Assembly (NCBI GenBank): GCA_007121975.1
Contig: SKJO01000468.1
Coordinates: forward strand, 1-6,867
DNA: 6,867 nt
From: Nitriliruptoraceae bacterium
GTDB lineage: Bacteria > Actinomycetota > Nitriliruptoria > Nitriliruptorales > Nitriliruptoraceae
Direction: 5' to 3'
Part shown: piece by piece, positions 6,705 through 6,867 of the stretch
Layout: the number at the start of each line of letters is the position of its first letter
How positions within the stretch are numbered: the first letter of the stretch is position 1
Program-made: the position numbers and the translations under genes
Notes under the pieces: generated by a model
The model's database searches: none
What the model saw: the letters and a program-made list of their open reading frames with translations, nothing else
Told to the model about the DNA's origin: nothing

Positions 6705-6726
6705 CCGACAACCTCGAACCCGACAA
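6705..6726 (+). repeat. Two direct CCGACAA repeats spaced 15 bp
   Basis: CCGACAA at 6705-6711 and 6720-6726 are each followed by a TCGA-containing stretch, giving a short tandem repeat at a 15-bp step just inside the right end. The left end has the complementary TTGTCGG at 141-147. Repeated short sites near an end are typical of recombinase arm-type or accessory-factor binding sites; the role here is inferred. Confidence 0.4.
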
Positions 6727-6739
6727 TCGAGTTGCCTAG
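6718..6739 (-). repeat. Right candidate terminal inverted repeat
   Basis: Read on the minus strand this is CTAGGC (6739-6734), 7 nt, then TTGTCGGGT (6726-6718), matching the two blocks of the left repeat at 126-149. The outer block lies 8 bases from where glycosyltransferase coding similarity stops (6748). Confidence 0.5.
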
Positions 6740-6745
6740 TGAACT
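6730..6745. repeat. AGTT-N8-AACT inverted repeat at the right junction
   Basis: AGTT (6730-6733) and AACT (6742-6745) flank an 8-nt spacer containing GCCTAG. This resembles the AGTT...AACT symmetry of the perfect repeat at 480-497, and both are followed by TC (AACTTC). It may be the crossover core at this end. The arms are short, so the call is tentative. Confidence 0.3.
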
Positions 6746-6867
6746 TCGTGGTGCACCACGACATCGGCCGCGGCCAGCAGTGCCCGCTGCGGTACCCAGG
6801 GCTCCACCCGCACGGTGTCCGGCAACGGGCCGAGCGTCTCGGGCTTGCGGAGACGACCGCTGGCCAC
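6736..6867 (-). pseudogene. GT1-family glycosyltransferase fragment, truncated in the donor-binding motif
   Basis: The minus strand from the right window edge encodes 43 codons, including LGPLPDTVRVEPWVPQRALL and AAADVVVHH, then EVH and a TAG at 6738-6736. This is the C-terminal Rossmann domain of GT-B fold glycosyltransferases of the MGT/UGT type (GT1), which transfer an activated sugar to an acceptor such as a macrolide or other natural product. In intact members VEPWVPQxxLLxxADxVVxHGG continues into GSGTTxGAL, the nucleotide-sugar-binding motif, with over 100 more residues. Here similarity stops right after the His-His pair (6748), so the sugar-nucleotide site is lost. The N-terminal part would lie outside the window to the right. 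I infer disruption by the element or a later rearrangement. The native substrate cannot be told. Confidence 0.8.

Larger units (their letters stand above)
6564..6735. other. Noncoding right end of the element
   Basis: No supported gene lies between the last stop and the glycosyltransferase fragment. The stretch holds a 6-bp-stem hairpin (6667-6686), two CCGACAA motifs and most of the right inverted repeat. An open + frame from ATG 6603 (MTQPAAGNDLEAVV...) runs to the window end, but it has no ribosome-binding site and crosses antisense into the glycosyltransferase fragment, so it is not called. Confidence 0.5.
126..6739 (+). mobile_element. Tn554/RIT-like tyrosine-recombinase transposon, four genes, no cargo
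   Basis: The element is defined by four co-directional overlapping genes (544-6563): two tyrosine recombinases with catalytic residues, one degenerate recombinase-like protein, and a small coiled-coil protein. Short inverted repeats bound it at 126-149 and 6718-6739. Coding homology of two unrelated interrupted genes stops within about 10 bases of either repeat. Tn554 encodes two tyrosine recombinases and a small TnpC; recombinase-in-trio elements encode three overlapping recombinases. This element resembles a mixture of the two. No resistance or metabolic passenger gene is visible. The presence of the module is secure; the exact ends are inferred. An alternative left end lies near the inverted repeat at 480-497, in which case 126-479 would be debris of an earlier related element. 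Confidence 0.6.

Noticed and set aside
6603..6867. Open + frame starting MTQPAAGNDLEAVV
   Set aside because: It has reasonable GC3 at first but no ribosome-binding site, crosses the element end, and continues antisense to the glycosyltransferase fragment with degenerate Pro/Arg composition.
1..6867. CRISPR array, tRNA or rRNA gene, defence or resistance cargo
   Set aside because: No regularly spaced repeats, cloverleaf-forming sequence or non-recombinase cargo gene was seen.

Overview
The window is very GC-rich, with strong third-codon-position G/C bias and GTG/ATG starts. This points to a high-GC actinomycete (Streptomyces/Pseudonocardia-like; the exact genus cannot be read from the sequence). 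It is dominated by one mobile-element module on the + strand: four tightly overlapping genes with no visible cargo.

Layout. 1-125: minus-strand fragment of a large serine recombinase, cut off at its upstream side. 126-149: candidate left terminal inverted repeat. 160-305: decayed second copy of the 5' end of the first recombinase gene, lacking the start codon and frameshifted. 306-479: unidentified coding-like fragment on the minus strand. 480-497: perfect 6-bp inverted repeat. 544-2133: catalytically complete tyrosine recombinase (529 aa). 2130-3998: middle protein (622 aa) resembling a tyrosine recombinase but lacking the first catalytic Arg, with a C-terminal Cys cluster. 3995-6148: second tyrosine recombinase (717 aa) with a C-terminal Cys cluster. 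6129-6563: small HTH-plus-coiled-coil protein (144 aa), TnpC/DUF6262-like. 6564-6735: noncoding right end with a hairpin and repeated CCGACAA motifs. 6718-6739: candidate right terminal inverted repeat. 6736-6867: minus-strand fragment of a GT1-type glycosyltransferase, cut off in its donor-binding motif.

How it fits together. Overlaps of 4, 4 and 20 nt make the four genes look like one translationally coupled operon whose products probably act as one transposition complex. The architecture recalls Tn554 (tnpA-tnpB-tnpC) and recombinase-in-trio elements, but has three large recombinase-like proteins plus a TnpC-like protein. The middle protein looks like a structural, DNA-binding or regulatory subunit rather than an active strand-cleaving enzyme (inference).

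The two flanks are pieces of two unrelated genes, and the left end carries a dead partial copy of the first gene's 5' end. The locus is therefore not a simple single insertion. Recombination between two related elements at different sites, or nested insertion followed by deletion, would explain both facts (inference).
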